DNA of 64,000 nucleotides from Lysobacteraceae bacterium NML91-0213. Its GTDB lineage: Bacteria > Pseudomonadota > Gammaproteobacteria > Xanthomonadales > Xanthomonadaceae. The notes below the pieces were generated by a model. It had not been told where the DNA came from and searched no databases. It saw nothing but the letters and a program-made list of their open reading frames with translations. Position 1 is the first letter of the stretch; the number at the start of each line of letters is the position of its first letter. The position numbers and the translations under genes are program-made. The DNA lies in contig NWQL01000001.1 of the NCBI GenBank assembly GCA_002798175.1, positions 393,078 to 457,077 on the forward strand, written 5' to 3'. This document shows positions 50,720-58,913 of the stretch, in pieces.

Positions 50720-51820
50720 CTACCGATTGAGCGAGAGGCCTGTCTCGACCTCGCTCCACGGCACCTCGTGTCCTTCCAGATAGACCGTCGTCATGCTCGG
50801 CGATGCGTGGCCCATGAGCGCCTGGACCTGCTCGACCGTCCACCCCTGCTCGCGCAGCAGTGCACCGCCCAAGCTGCGGATCTCGTGGAAAGTGGGCGGG
50901 CTGTCGCCGCCGATTCCAGCCGCGTCGCGCGCCTCGGCGAAGGCGCGGGTGATCTGCTCGGGCATCACCTGCGTGTGGTGCACGCGCGCGGCGGCGCGCT
51001 TGTCGCGCGGGCGGGCCTTCTCGGGCAGACGGTGCACCAGGTAGGGCGACACGACGTGGTCGCGACACCTGGCAATCAGCGCCTCGAGATCGGCGCCCAC
51101 CTTAATCCGGAGCCGCAGCGCCGTGCTGCCCTCGGTCTTCTGGGGCACCACCCACATGGCATCGTCGTGCACGTCGGCGAAGCGCAGGCCGGCGACGTCC
51201 TCGCGCCGCAGCAGGGTGATCAGCGACAAATCCATCGCGTTCTGCAGCCAGCTCGGCGCCCGCGCGCGGATGGCGGTGTAGGCCTCGAGCGTGAGGCGCT
51301 CCCGCTGCCGCGTGTGCACGAACTTGCGGGTCTGCTCGGCCGGGTTCGATTCGATCCAGCCCTCCTGCACGGCGCACGCGAGGATCCAGCTCAGCATCAG
51401 GCGGTAGGTCTGGCGCCCGCGCGCGGACTCCGTCACCCCGCGGATGTACTCGGCGCACTCCTTGACGGTGAACTGCTCGAGTTCGCGATCGCCGATGTCG
51501 GTTTCGATGCGGCGCAGGAACACCTCGTACCAGGCCGCCGTCTTCGACGCCCAGCCGCGGTGCGGCATGTCGTCGGCGCGGAAGATGGCCAGCGCATCCA
51601 CCACCTTGCGCGCGCCGCCCACGACACGGGCCACCAGGTCATTCGTCGGGACCAGGAGGGCATTGAGCTTCTTCGCCGCCGTGAAGGCACGGGCTTTGTC
51701 CGTGCCCATCCACGTCTCCTTCTTGGTGACGGGGTGGCGGTACTTGAAGCCACCGCGGCCGGACGTGTACAGGTTGGCTGGCCAGCCGGCGCGGGCTCGG
51801 GATCGGGTTCTCGGCACCAT
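50720..51820 (-). CDS. Phage integrase (tyrosine recombinase)
   Basis: A 366-aa tyrosine recombinase. It has an arm-binding-like N-terminus (LYTSGRGGFKYRHPVTKKETWMG), a core-binding domain (about 70-165) and a catalytic domain. Catalytic residues are visible in LLRREDVAGLRF (Arg), HEIRSLGG (His-x-x-Arg), LMGHASPSMTTVYL (His and the nucleophile Tyr). The ATG at 51820 directly follows the excisionase stop and is preferred over a Met five codons upstream. It is near the end of the leftward operon, next to tRNA-Pro. Confidence 0.95.
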   Translation of the reverse strand: MVPRTRSRARAGWPANLYTSGRGGFKYRHPVTKKETWMGTDKARAFTAAKKLNALLVPTNDLVARVVGGARKVVDALAIFRADDMPHRGWASKTAAWYEVFLRRIETDIGDRELEQFTVKECAEYIRGVTESARGRQTYRLMLSWILACAVQEGWIESNPAEQTRKFVHTRQRERLTLEAYTAIRARAPSWLQNAMDLSLITLLRREDVAGLRFADVHDDAMWVVPQKTEGSTALRLRIKVGADLEALIARCRDHVVSPYLVHRLPEKARPRDKRAAARVHHTQVMPEQITRAFAEARDAAGIGGDSPPTFHEIRSLGGALLREQGWTVEQVQALMGHASPSMTTVYLEGHEVPWSEVETGLSLNR

Positions 51821-51821
51821 G

Positions 51822-52022
51822 TCAGCGTGCCTCATCCAGCACCCGTTGCACCAGATCGTCGCCGTCGGCCAGCCAAGCGGCCTCGTCGATGAACCAGGTG
51901 CCGCCGACCTTCCGGCCGGGCAGCTTGCCGCTGCGCAGCCATCGGCGGATGGTGACCTCGTCAGGGGCGCTGCCCTCGGCGAAGTGCTGCTCGCGCCAGC
52001 GGGGGATCGAAATCAGCTTCAT
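51822..52022 (-). CDS. Excisionase-like small DNA-binding protein
   Basis: A 66-aa protein with a winged-helix pattern DEVTIRRWLRSGKLPGRKVGGTWFIDEAAWL, as in Xis/AlpA-type proteins. Placed just before integrase with 1 nt between stop and start. Probable recombination directionality factor. Confidence 0.8.
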   Translation of the reverse strand: MKLISIPRWREQHFAEGSAPDEVTIRRWLRSGKLPGRKVGGTWFIDEAAWLADGDDLVQRVLDEAR

Positions 52023-52276
52023 GCCGTGGGCGGGACCTTGGCGGCGGGACGTGCCGCGTGGCCGACCGCCACGTGGCGTGCTTGGTGCGTGCCGGGGTTA
52101 AGCGTCTCGATCTGCCCATAACGGCGCATGCGGTGGGTCAGCACCTGCACCGACTCGCGGGTGGTGCCGATCTTCTTCGCAAGCTCGTCGTTGCTGCGCG
52201 GCGCCGTGCTGCAGAGACGGACGATCCGGCGCATGACGCGCTGGCGATCGAGGCGAGGGGCGGCGTACTCACGCAT
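52019..52276 (-). CDS. Small helix-turn-helix protein
   Basis: An 85-aa basic protein with a MarR/winged-helix-like segment (RIVRLCSTAPRSNDELAKKIGTTRESVQVLTHRMRRYGQIE). It may regulate phage genes. The stop overlaps the start of the excisionase-like gene (ATGA). Confidence 0.7.
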   Translation of the reverse strand: MREYAAPRLDRQRVMRRIVRLCSTAPRSNDELAKKIGTTRESVQVLTHRMRRYGQIETLNPGTHQARHVAVGHAARPAAKVPPTA

Positions 52277-52616
52277 CGGCGGCCTCCGCGTCGGCTTGCC
52301 GTATCTCCGCCGCCAGGAGCTCGGCGAAATCCTGCAACGTCCGGATCGGGCGGAACTCGAAGCCGACGCCCGCTCTGAGCGCGCGCTCGCCCATCTGGTT
52401 TTCCAGCCGATACCACTCGAACCAGCTTTCGCCGGCGCGCACGGCCGATGCGGCCCAGAGGTCGGCCAGACCCTGCAGGTCATAGACGGCCTGGGGCAAA
52501 GGCGCTTCGGGCTCCAATCCGGTCGCCGCCTGGATCAGATCCAGCGCGTGGTCGGATGCGGTGATGGCGCCGGCCCATCGATCGAGGACGGGAAGGATTG
52601 TCGACACGTCAGCCAC
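52269..52616 (-). CDS. Hypothetical phage protein, 115 aa
   Basis: An acidic, mostly helical protein (VLDRWAGAITASDHALDLIQA, FEWYRLENQMGERAL). No family recognised. A GTG start overlaps the J-domain gene by 8 nt, and the stop overlaps the next gene by 8 nt. Confidence 0.65.
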   Translation of the reverse strand: MADVSTILPVLDRWAGAITASDHALDLIQAATGLEPEAPLPQAVYDLQGLADLWAASAVRAGESWFEWYRLENQMGERALRAGVGFEFRPIRTLQDFAELLAAEIRQADAEAADA

Positions 52617-53184
52617 GGGCCACCTCCTCCTGCCACTGCTCGTACGCCTGCTGCACGCGCCGGAACTGTTCGGCGCAGCCGCCAGCCCGGTCCGGGTGAT
52701 GCTGCGATCGCAGGCGGCGATAGCTGGCCATGGGGTCGGCCGGGTCCAACACGTCGCGCCAGCCGCTTGTGGCCGGCGCCGGCAGGGCGACGAACCCGGT
52801 GAAGGCGCGTTCCATCATGTCGGAGCTGCCCCAGCGCTCGATGCCGCGGATCGCCTCGATGGTCTTCGAGATTGCCCGCATGTTCTCCTCGCGGCGCAGG
52901 TACTTGTCGCACGCCAGCACCATGTCGACGCCCTTGCGGCGGAAGTAGACCGCGATGCCTTCGTCGTCGTGCTTCGGCTGGCGCGCGTAGGGCAGGCCAT
53001 CGGCGCGCAACATGAGGTTGCTGCTCAGGATGACGTCGCGCGCGCCGAGCCGGCGCAGCTCCTCGAGGAGATCGGCCATGGCGACGCCCGGCGTGACCTT
53101 GAAACTGCTGCGCTGACGCCGGTACGGCGGCGTGCGCGGCCAGCCCTCCGGCCAGGTCAGCGGATAACGCTCGTCGGGGCGCAT
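52609..53184 (-). CDS. J-domain protein of the phage early operon
   Basis: A 191-aa protein. The N-terminal part (about 1-100) has a unique fold (YRRQRSSFKVTPGVAMADLLEELRRLGARDVILSSN...). The C-terminal 60 residues form a DnaJ J-domain with the HPD motif in SQHHPDRAGG and QQAYEQWQEE. J domains recruit and stimulate DnaK, so it may redirect the host chaperone, for example for replication. The ATG overlaps the upstream stop (ATGA). Confidence 0.82.
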   Translation of the reverse strand: MRPDERYPLTWPEGWPRTPPYRRQRSSFKVTPGVAMADLLEELRRLGARDVILSSNLMLRADGLPYARQPKHDDEGIAVYFRRKGVDMVLACDKYLRREENMRAISKTIEAIRGIERWGSSDMMERAFTGFVALPAPATSGWRDVLDPADPMASYRRLRSQHHPDRAGGCAEQFRRVQQAYEQWQEEVARG

Positions 53185-53414
53185 CACCGCACCTCCTGGG
53201 CGCGACGGGCGCGCTTGTCGGCCTTGCGTTGCGCCTTGCTGCGACGATCCGGGTTCGGTGGCGTGCCCTTGACGCCGGCCCGCTTGCGTCGCGCAGCGGT
53301 GCGTTCCTCCAGCGTGTCGGCACGCCTCGGCTTCGCTGCGCCAGTGCGCGATGGAATGGCGTGCGCCGCCAGCAGCATCGCCAAGGCGATGCCCGGGCTC
53401 GGGACTCGGCCCAT
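53184..53414 (-). CDS. Small basic hypothetical protein, 76 aa
   Basis: A short protein with a hydrophobic start (PGIALAMLLAAHAI) and a very basic C-terminal half (RRSKAQRKADKRARRAQEVR). It could be a membrane-tethered or nucleic-acid-binding peptide. Overlaps both neighbours (a 1-nt overlap upstream and ATGA downstream). Confidence 0.6.
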   Translation of the reverse strand: MGRVPSPGIALAMLLAAHAIPSRTGAAKPRRADTLEERTAARRKRAGVKGTPPNPDRRSKAQRKADKRARRAQEVR

Positions 53415-54292
53415 CACTGCACCTCCTCCTGCTGCGCGGCGGCCAGCCAGTCGCCAGCGGTGATTCGGTCCATCTCCTCCACACGGATCAGGTCTTGTCC
53501 ATCGCGCGGGTGCCAGTTGAGGCGCGCGATCTCCTCGGCTCCATACAGCTTTGGCAGCTTGCCCGGGTACTGCGTGGCCCACCCGGACCAGCCCTTCGCC
53601 GCCGCGCTGCGCAGCGGGTTGCACACACGCTCGGCTGTCGCGTCCAACGGCGGCAGCTCTTCGAAGACCCCCGGCACGTCCCCGGGGAGCACCGGGAGTT
53701 CGCCAGTGAACGTCGCCGCACGCTTCTCGGCCAGCGCCTCGTACTCGCGCCACGGCACCTTCCGGCCGTCGACCAGAAAGCCCCATGTGCCGCGGTAGTC
53801 CCAGGTGAAGAACAGCGTCCACACGCCGGCGTCGCTGACGGCCTCGATGTGGTGGTAGCTGCCGTGGGCGATCTGCGCGGTCGCGCCGCGCGCCATCACC
53901 CGCCTGGGAGATCGAAACGGGGAGCCCGCGCGGTGCCGGCGCTCGATGTACCAGCCATCGAGGATGATCGTGCGCGCATCCCAGGGGTGGTCGTGCGGAT
54001 GCTCGGCGAGATCCTCGCGCAGGATGTGGTGCACGCGGACGGAGGGCAGGCGCGGGAACCGCATCGCGGCGCGGCGCTGCTCGGCCGGCAGATCCGGGTT
54101 GCTGTCGTAGGCGTTGAACAGCCACCAGCGCTCCATGTAGCCGGGCAGGTGGAAGTAGGGCGTGCGCTGGGCTCGCCGGATCAGGTAGTAGGCGATCGCG
54201 CGGCGGGAGAGCACGAACGCGGCGACGCGCCACGCCAGCTCGGCGAGGGCAGCACGCCACGGCCGCTCGGCCAGAAGTTCGATCACGGTCAT
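53414..54292 (-). CDS. Cupin-like phage protein
   Basis: A 292-aa protein whose central part (about 85-190) has a cupin-type metal motif HPHDHPWDARTIILDGWYIE (His98, His100, His102) and a second segment AHGSYHHIEAVSD, matching the two cupin boxes. The C-terminal 80 residues (WSGWATQYPGKLPKLYG, LNWHPRDGQDLIRVEEMD) look like a separate small domain. Its role in the phage is unknown; modification of a small molecule or of DNA precursors is possible. Confidence 0.7.
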   Translation of the reverse strand: MTVIELLAERPWRAALAELAWRVAAFVLSRRAIAYYLIRRAQRTPYFHLPGYMERWWLFNAYDSNPDLPAEQRRAAMRFPRLPSVRVHHILREDLAEHPHDHPWDARTIILDGWYIERRHRAGSPFRSPRRVMARGATAQIAHGSYHHIEAVSDAGVWTLFFTWDYRGTWGFLVDGRKVPWREYEALAEKRAATFTGELPVLPGDVPGVFEELPPLDATAERVCNPLRSAAAKGWSGWATQYPGKLPKLYGAEEIARLNWHPRDGQDLIRVEEMDRITAGDWLAAAQQEEVQ

Positions 54293-54426
54293 CCGGCCTG
54301 CTCCATGTAGCGGCGGCAGAAGTCCTCGAGCACATCGAGGAGGTCCGGGTCGCCGCGGGTGATGACGATCAGCAACAGGATCGTCAGGATCCACGCTCCT
54401 GAAGTCGTGTCGACGTCCACGCGCAC
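54289..54426 (-). CDS. Small single-helix membrane protein, 45 aa
   Basis: A frame from GTG at 54426 encodes VRVDVDTTSGAWILTILLLI and then VITRGDPDLLDVLEDFC and a charged end RRYMEQAG. AAGGGA lies about 5 nt before the GTG, and the TGA overlaps the next start (ATGA), as for all neighbours. One membrane helix is likely. No family recognised. Confidence 0.6.
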   Translation of the reverse strand: MRVDVDTTSGAWILTILLLIVITRGDPDLLDVLEDFCRRYMEQAG

Positions 54427-54437
54427 CTGGTCCCTTC

Positions 54438-54710
54438 TCAGCCACGGCCGATGGCCCTCCCGCCGTGTCCGGCGCTGGGCAGACCACGCGGCCCGCCGGC
54501 CGGCGCGCGCTGTTCGGGGATGAAGCCAGTGCCGGCGTCGGCGCCGGTGACGCGCAGGAACTCCGTCTCGGCCTTCGCCGAGTCCACGATCACCTTGGCG
54601 ACGTCGGCGATCGCGCGCGCGCGGTCGATCGGCATGGGCTCACCCTTGTCCTGCAGCGCCTCGAGCGTGGCGAACAGGTGGTTCCGGAGATCTTCGATCT
54701 TGTTCTTCAT
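54438..54710 (-). CDS. Hypothetical phage protein, 90 aa
   Basis: A helical N-terminal part MKNKIEDLRNHLFATLEALQ... PMPIDRARAIADVAKVIVDSAKAE, a pattern I recall from small proteins of Xanthomonas and Pseudomonas phages, and a Gly/Pro-rich tail. Function unknown. Overlaps the HNH gene by 4 nt. Confidence 0.7.
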   Translation of the reverse strand: MKNKIEDLRNHLFATLEALQDKGEPMPIDRARAIADVAKVIVDSAKAETEFLRVTGADAGTGFIPEQRAPAGGPRGLPSAGHGGRAIGRG

Positions 54711-55303
54711 TCGGCCTGGGCCTTCTTGTCGATCGCGCGGCGGACGCGCGCGGCGAGCTTCATCACTGCGCGAAGCTCGGGCGGGTAGCGGTGGATGGTG
54801 TTGAGCCGCATGTTCTCGGCGTGGGTGACGAGCTCGAGGCGGTCAACGGTGATCAGCGCCTCGTCGGTGGTCTTCATGCCGGCCCTGAAGCGCACGACGT
54901 GGCCGGCGGGCACCGGGCCGTGTGCGGCCTCCCACACGGTGCGGTGCACCGGCACCCAGCGGCGCGCGGGGTAAAGCGTGGGGTCGTCGGTGACCTTGCG
55001 GGCCAGCACCCCGTCCTTCACCCGCAACGTGCCGATGGGCACGTAGTTGTGCTGCGCAGCGCCGGCCATCTGGCCCTTCTTGAACCGCTTCTCCACGCTG
55101 CGCGGATCGGCGGTGCCGTTCCACAGGTGAGCCATGGGGTGCCTGGCGAAGTCCGGCGACTTGGCCAGCCCGAGGACATGTGCGCGGTTGTGCACCATGC
55201 TGGTGGTGCGGCCCAGCACGTGCGCGATCAGGAAGGCGGGGAAGTTGGGGTAGTTGAGCCGCAAGGTTTCGTCCTCGTCGGGTGTCCAGGGGCGCCCGCG
55301 CAT
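54707..55303 (-). CDS. HNH endonuclease with N-terminal helix-turn-helix
   Basis: A 198-aa protein. The N-terminus (WTPDEDETLRLNYPNFPAFLIAHVLGRTTSMVHNRAHVLGL) is a SANT/Myb-like helix-turn-helix. The C-terminal part is an HNH_3-type nuclease (VPVHRTVWEAAHGPVPAGHVVRF, VDRLELVTHAENMRLN). This layout is typical of free-standing homing-type nucleases in phages. Confidence 0.82.
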   Translation of the reverse strand: MRGRPWTPDEDETLRLNYPNFPAFLIAHVLGRTTSMVHNRAHVLGLAKSPDFARHPMAHLWNGTADPRSVEKRFKKGQMAGAAQHNYVPIGTLRVKDGVLARKVTDDPTLYPARRWVPVHRTVWEAAHGPVPAGHVVRFRAGMKTTDEALITVDRLELVTHAENMRLNTIHRYPPELRAVMKLAARVRRAIDKKAQAE

Positions 55304-55327
55304 GTCAGCCGTGGCCGGCGACGCCGG

Positions 55328-56263
55328 TCAGGCGTCGGCCTCGGAGAAGCGGAGCGCGCTGGCCAGCACGTCGAACAGGCGCCCGAACTCGCCGGCCATC
55401 AGGGCGAAGCGGGCGTCCAGCTCGGCGGCGATGTCATCGGCCTCCGTCTGCTCGAGCGAGTCGATGGCGCCATCGAGGAATCGCAGCTTCCGGATCACCA
55501 GGTCGTCGCCGAGCACGAACGACAGGTGGTCATCCAGCACCAGCGCGACGCGGGTCACCTGCTTGCCGGACTCGAGGTGGCGCGCGATCTCGTCGGAGGC
55601 CAGATCCTGGTGCTGGCACTTCACGACGGCGCCGCTGCCGGCGGGATCCTTCAGCTCGACCTCCTCGCCCAGCGACAGCCCGTCGGGCAGGGCCTCGCCG
55701 GCGAGCCACCCGGTGAACACCGACCGCGGCGAGATCTCCGCGTTGAGCGGCAGCGCAGGGAAGCTGCCCGCGGCGCGCCGCACCTCGCCCACCACGGTCT
55801 CGGCCGTGCGCCGGCTGGTGGTGTCCACGGCGATGAAGCGACGGTCGAGATCGAAGTAGGCGTCGACGCGCACCGGCTGGACGAACGCCTTCGGCAGCAG
55901 CTCGTGCACCAGGTCATCCCTCAGCTGCTTGCGGCGACGCCCGCCCGGGCGTCGTCCTTCCCGTTCTTCAATCTCCTCGAGCTTGCGGGCGAGCAGCTCG
56001 TTGACCACCGCCGCCGGGAGCAGTCGGTCCTCGCCACCCAGGGTGATCCAGATGGCGTTGCCCAGCTGGTGCGAGAGCTTCTCCCCGCTGCGGCCGAACG
56101 GCGACACGAAGCCGCGGGTGCTGAGCTCGAGCGGGCCGACCGGGCGCAGGGCGCAGTCGACCAGCTGCGCCGGCAGCCCGGCGAGCTCATTCGCGACCGA
56201 CGTGGGGAACAGCCCGGCGAAGTCGGCGGGGAATCGGAAGAACGTGAGGTTCCGGAAGAACAT
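55328..56263 (-). CDS. rdgC: Recombination-associated protein RdgC
   Basis: A 311-aa RdgC with the family start MFFRNLTFFRFP and the segments ALRPVGPLELSTRGFVSPFG and WITLGGEDRLLPAAVVNELL. RdgC is a ring-shaped DNA-binding protein that modulates RecA. The gene is phage-encoded here, in the early operon. Confidence 0.93.
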   Translation of the reverse strand: MFFRNLTFFRFPADFAGLFPTSVANELAGLPAQLVDCALRPVGPLELSTRGFVSPFGRSGEKLSHQLGNAIWITLGGEDRLLPAAVVNELLARKLEEIEEREGRRPGGRRRKQLRDDLVHELLPKAFVQPVRVDAYFDLDRRFIAVDTTSRRTAETVVGEVRRAAGSFPALPLNAEISPRSVFTGWLAGEALPDGLSLGEEVELKDPAGSGAVVKCQHQDLASDEIARHLESGKQVTRVALVLDDHLSFVLGDDLVIRKLRFLDGAIDSLEQTEADDIAAELDARFALMAGEFGRLFDVLASALRFSEADA

Positions 56264-56266
56264 CGG

Positions 56267-56452
56267 TCAGGCCTCCGCGGCGGCGTCGATGCCGTGCGCA
56301 CTGGTGTCGGTGACGGTGGTGCCCGGCGGGGCGAAGTTGAGACCTCGCTCCCACAGGGCCTCGGCCAGCGCTGCGTCGGCGCCTTGGGCGAACACGACCT
56401 CCGGCGTGGCAATGCCGGGGATCTGCACGACGTACTGCCGCATGGCGCTCAT
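56267..56452 (-). CDS. Small hypothetical protein, 61 aa
   Basis: MSAMRQYVVQIPGIATPEVVFAQ... is a short protein 3 nt before rdgC. The pattern suggests a small alpha/beta fold. Its start overlaps the upstream stop (ATGA). A second Met three codons in is possible. Confidence 0.6.
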   Translation of the reverse strand: MSAMRQYVVQIPGIATPEVVFAQGADAALAEALWERGLNFAPPGTTVTDTSAHGIDAAAEA

Positions 56453-56817
56453 GCCACCGTGCTCCGGCGAGGCGCGGTCACAGCCGGCCGCGCGGCCAGG
56501 CGGGACGTGCGCTCGATCGCCAGCACCGACCGCCGGTAGCCGCGCATGTCCGGGTAGCGGCCGCTCTGCCAGCAGCTGCGCAGCATCCGGCCGACCTGCA
56601 TGCGGCAGTCCGCGGAGCTGGCGTGGCGGAACTCCGGCGGGTGCTCCGCAGCGGCGTTGGCGTAGCGGATCAGGCGGTCGAGCGGATCCACGGCCTGCAG
56701 CGAGGCGTCCGTCTTCATGATCAACGCGTCCAGGCCATCGCCCAGCAGATGCAGGCTTTCGTCGGCCGGCGCGGGCCGCAGCGCGCGGCGGAGGGCGGCG
56801 CATGCGCGGCGGATCAC
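56449..56817 (-). CDS. Hypothetical phage protein, 122 aa
   Basis: A basic helical protein; DPLDRLIRYANAAAEHPPEF and RMLRSCWQSGRYPDMRGY are its clearest segments. GTG start overlaps the upstream stop (GTGA). Family unknown. Confidence 0.6.
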   Translation of the reverse strand: MIRRACAALRRALRPAPADESLHLLGDGLDALIMKTDASLQAVDPLDRLIRYANAAAEHPPEFRHASSADCRMQVGRMLRSCWQSGRYPDMRGYRRSVLAIERTSRLAARPAVTAPRRSTVA

Positions 56818-57170
56818 GAGTGCACCTGCGTGTGGTCGCCGGCCAGCGCATGGTCGCCGGCGACGGGGTCGTGTTGCTTGTCGGGCGCCACGGGCTCGCC
56901 GATCGTCGCGCTCTGGCCATCCAGCCATACGGCGACGCGCGCGAGCTGGCGCTTCGGCACGGCGAACCCGGTGCTGCCGATCCATAGCACCGGCCCTGCG
57001 GCGCTGTTGCCCACCGATGCACGGCCCGCATCGGACGCAGCGAACACCAGCGCGGGTGCCGCCGGCGGATCGGTGACGCGGCGCAGGGCTGCGACCAGGC
57101 CGCCCTCGCGGGTCACCTCGAGCGTCAGGAGGAAGGGCGAGTACTGCACGGTGATGCTGGGCTGGCTCAT
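56814..57170 (-). CDS. Hypothetical phage protein, 118 aa
   Basis: A beta-rich protein (MSQPSITVQYSPFLLTLEVTREG, ASVGNSAAGPVLWIGSTGFAVPKRQLARVAVWLDG). No family recognised. Coupled to both neighbours by 4-nt overlaps. Confidence 0.6.
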   Translation of the reverse strand: MSQPSITVQYSPFLLTLEVTREGGLVAALRRVTDPPAAPALVFAASDAGRASVGNSAAGPVLWIGSTGFAVPKRQLARVAVWLDGQSATIGEPVAPDKQHDPVAGDHALAGDHTQVHS

Positions 57171-57403
57171 GAGGTGCGTGCTCCTGCGGGGGGCTGTTCG
57201 GCGGGCTCCTGCCCGGCGTGGCGTTCTTCCACCGCCAGGTCGGCGAGGTGGCGGGCGATCGATGGGCTGGCGCCGCGCACGTTCCGCTCGATGCCGAAGC
57301 GGATGCGGCGGAGCTCCTCGTCGCTGGGCGGGATGAAGTCGATGGGCCCGGTTTCGGGGGTCCGGGTGGGTACGTCGCGGAAGTCGAGCGTTACGCGGCT
57401 CAT
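57167..57403 (-). CDS. Hypothetical phage protein, 78 aa
   Basis: A short acidic protein (MSRVTLDFRDVP, FIPPSDEELRRIRFGIERNVRG). No family recognised; ATGA overlaps at both ends. Confidence 0.6.
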   Translation of the reverse strand: MSRVTLDFRDVPTRTPETGPIDFIPPSDEELRRIRFGIERNVRGASPSIARHLADLAVEERHAGQEPAEQPPAGARTS

Positions 57404-57699
57404 CGGTTCTGGCCCTCCGTTGGTGATGGCGATTGCTCAGCGCGATCGACGCCGTAGGCCTCGGCGAGCACGTCCAGCCACTGGTCTGCAACGGCTCGGC
57501 GAAGCGCGAAGCGGGCGACCGCCTGTTCGACGGTCGGGAGCACGTCCTGTGCGGTGGCCCAGGCGAAGAAGCGCGCGAGCACGGCCAGCTGCACCGAGAC
57601 GAACGGCCCGCCGACGTCGGCCGGCGCGGGCGCTGCGACCTGGACGTCTGCGCTCATCGACCCGCACCGCCGCCCGAGGGAAGCAACCGGGCCGTTCAT
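57400..57699 (-). CDS. Hypothetical phage protein, 99 aa
   Basis: A mostly helical protein (VQLAVLARFFAWATAQDVLPTVEQAVARFALRRAVADQWLDVLAEAYG). The ATG at 57699 overlaps the upstream stop (ATGA) and is preferred for that reason; a Met 14 codons later is possible. Confidence 0.6.
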   Translation of the reverse strand: MNGPVASLGRRCGSMSADVQVAAPAPADVGGPFVSVQLAVLARFFAWATAQDVLPTVEQAVARFALRRAVADQWLDVLAEAYGVDRAEQSPSPTEGQNR

Positions 57700-57932
57700 C
57701 GCCGACTCGCCTTGCGCAGTGCCGCGGCGCTGCAGCGGGCGCGATGCGTGCTGCACCCCGCCTCGGTGCGCCACGGCGACGTGCTGCCCCGCGGCGCCGC
57801 GGGTGCGCACAGCGCTTCGCCGCGCAGGCCACGCCGCACGCGGTTGCACGCCGTCGTCTGGCTGATGCCGGCCAGCAACGCGATCTCGCGCGTGGTCAGC
57901 TGGTGGCGGCCGCAGTCGTAGCGCGCGCTCAT
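57696..57932 (-). CDS. Small helix-turn-helix protein, 78 aa
   Basis: A basic protein with a homeodomain-like segment (HQLTTREIALLAGISQTTACNRVRRG). Probable DNA-binding regulator of the early operon. Confidence 0.65.
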   Translation of the reverse strand: MSARYDCGRHQLTTREIALLAGISQTTACNRVRRGLRGEALCAPAAPRGSTSPWRTEAGCSTHRARCSAAALRKASRR

Positions 57933-58321
57933 TTCGCGGTCGCCTGAGATGCCGCCACGGGTGCCGCACGGTCGGCTCGCGATCGTGCGCGCTGCAGCAA
58001 GGAGCCGGCCGGGCGTTGGCGCTGGCGGTAGTACAGCGCCGACCGAAGCGTCCACTCGTTGATCTGGAGACGTCGCGAGATCCACCGCGGCCCGTAGCCC
58101 TGGTCGTGCAGTTGCCGCGCCTTCTCGATGAGGTCATCGCTGTAGCGGGCGTTCGGCACTGCCTCGCCGCACTTGCGGAGTTCGATGCCGTGACGGCGGG
58201 CTGCGTGCTTGACCGCGTCCGAGGTGCGCCCGAGCTCAGCTGCGATCTCGAAGCTGCTGCAGCGCGGCGCCATCGCGCGCAGGATCGCCACGTCCCGACT
58301 GGTCCACGGCACGCCGGCCAT
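57929..58321 (-). CDS. Double helix-turn-helix phage protein, 130 aa
   Basis: Two DNA-binding-like segments are visible: WTSRDVAILRAMAPRCSSFEIAAELGRTSDAVKHAARRHGI (SANT-like) and IEKARQLHDQGYGPRWISRRLQINEWTLRSAL. A basic tail follows. Probable DNA-binding protein of the early operon. Confidence 0.7.
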   Translation of the reverse strand: MAGVPWTSRDVAILRAMAPRCSSFEIAAELGRTSDAVKHAARRHGIELRKCGEAVPNARYSDDLIEKARQLHDQGYGPRWISRRLQINEWTLRSALYYRQRQRPAGSLLQRARSRADRAAPVAASQATAK

Positions 58322-58644
58322 CACGAGTCACCCCGCAGGCGGGCCAGTGCAGCGGCGCGACGCGACTCGGCCGCGACCAGGCGCATGCCCGCCTCGCGGA
58401 GTGCGTTGTGCTCAACCTGGATCCACCCGCTTTCGGCGACACGGCGGTTGAGTTCCTTCAGCGCGGCGAGCGCGGCGTCGTACTCGAGGTCGGCTTCGAC
58501 CAGGGCCGGGACCGCGATGCTGAGCTGCAGCACCTGCTCGGCCAAGCGCTGGTCATGGGCGTCCTCGGCGTGCAGGTACACCAGCGAGTGCGCGGCATCG
58601 AGGATCTCCTCGGGTGATCGTGCTGGGGCGGCTACCGTGCTCAC
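58321..58644 (-). CDS. Helical hypothetical protein, 107 aa
   Basis: An alpha-helical protein (AHSLVYLHAEDAHDQRLAEQVLQLS, ALVEADLEYDAALAALKELNRRV). GTG start chosen by the GTGA overlap with the upstream gene. Family unknown. Confidence 0.6.
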   Translation of the reverse strand: MSTVAAPARSPEEILDAAHSLVYLHAEDAHDQRLAEQVLQLSIAVPALVEADLEYDAALAALKELNRRVAESGWIQVEHNALREAGMRLVAAESRRAAALARLRGDS

Positions 58645-58913
58645 GACCACACCTCGGCGTCGGCCCCGTTTGCCTCGACCGCGGCGTCCTGCTTGCGCAG
58701 CGACGATCCGCAGAATGGGCAGTAGCTGGCGTACAGCCCGATGGCCTTCGGTTTGCCGCGCCCGGATTCGATCTGACTGGTGGCGATGGGCCAGGGCGAG
58801 CCGACGTAGGGACTGTCGAGAACCAGCGCCACCGTCACCCTCGTGTTACGGCGCGCCAGCAGGGCGTCCACCCGCTCTCTGCATCCGCAGGGCTTTGATT
58901 CGGTGGCGCTCAC
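58641..58913 (-). CDS. Small cysteine-rich zinc-ribbon-like protein, 90 aa
   Basis: A short protein with Cys pairs CGC near the start and YCPFCGSSL near the end, a likely zinc site. GTG start overlaps the upstream stop (GTGA). No further assignment. Confidence 0.6.
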   Translation of the reverse strand: MSATESKPCGCRERVDALLARRNTRVTVALVLDSPYVGSPWPIATSQIESGRGKPKAIGLYASYCPFCGSSLRKQDAAVEANGADAEVWS

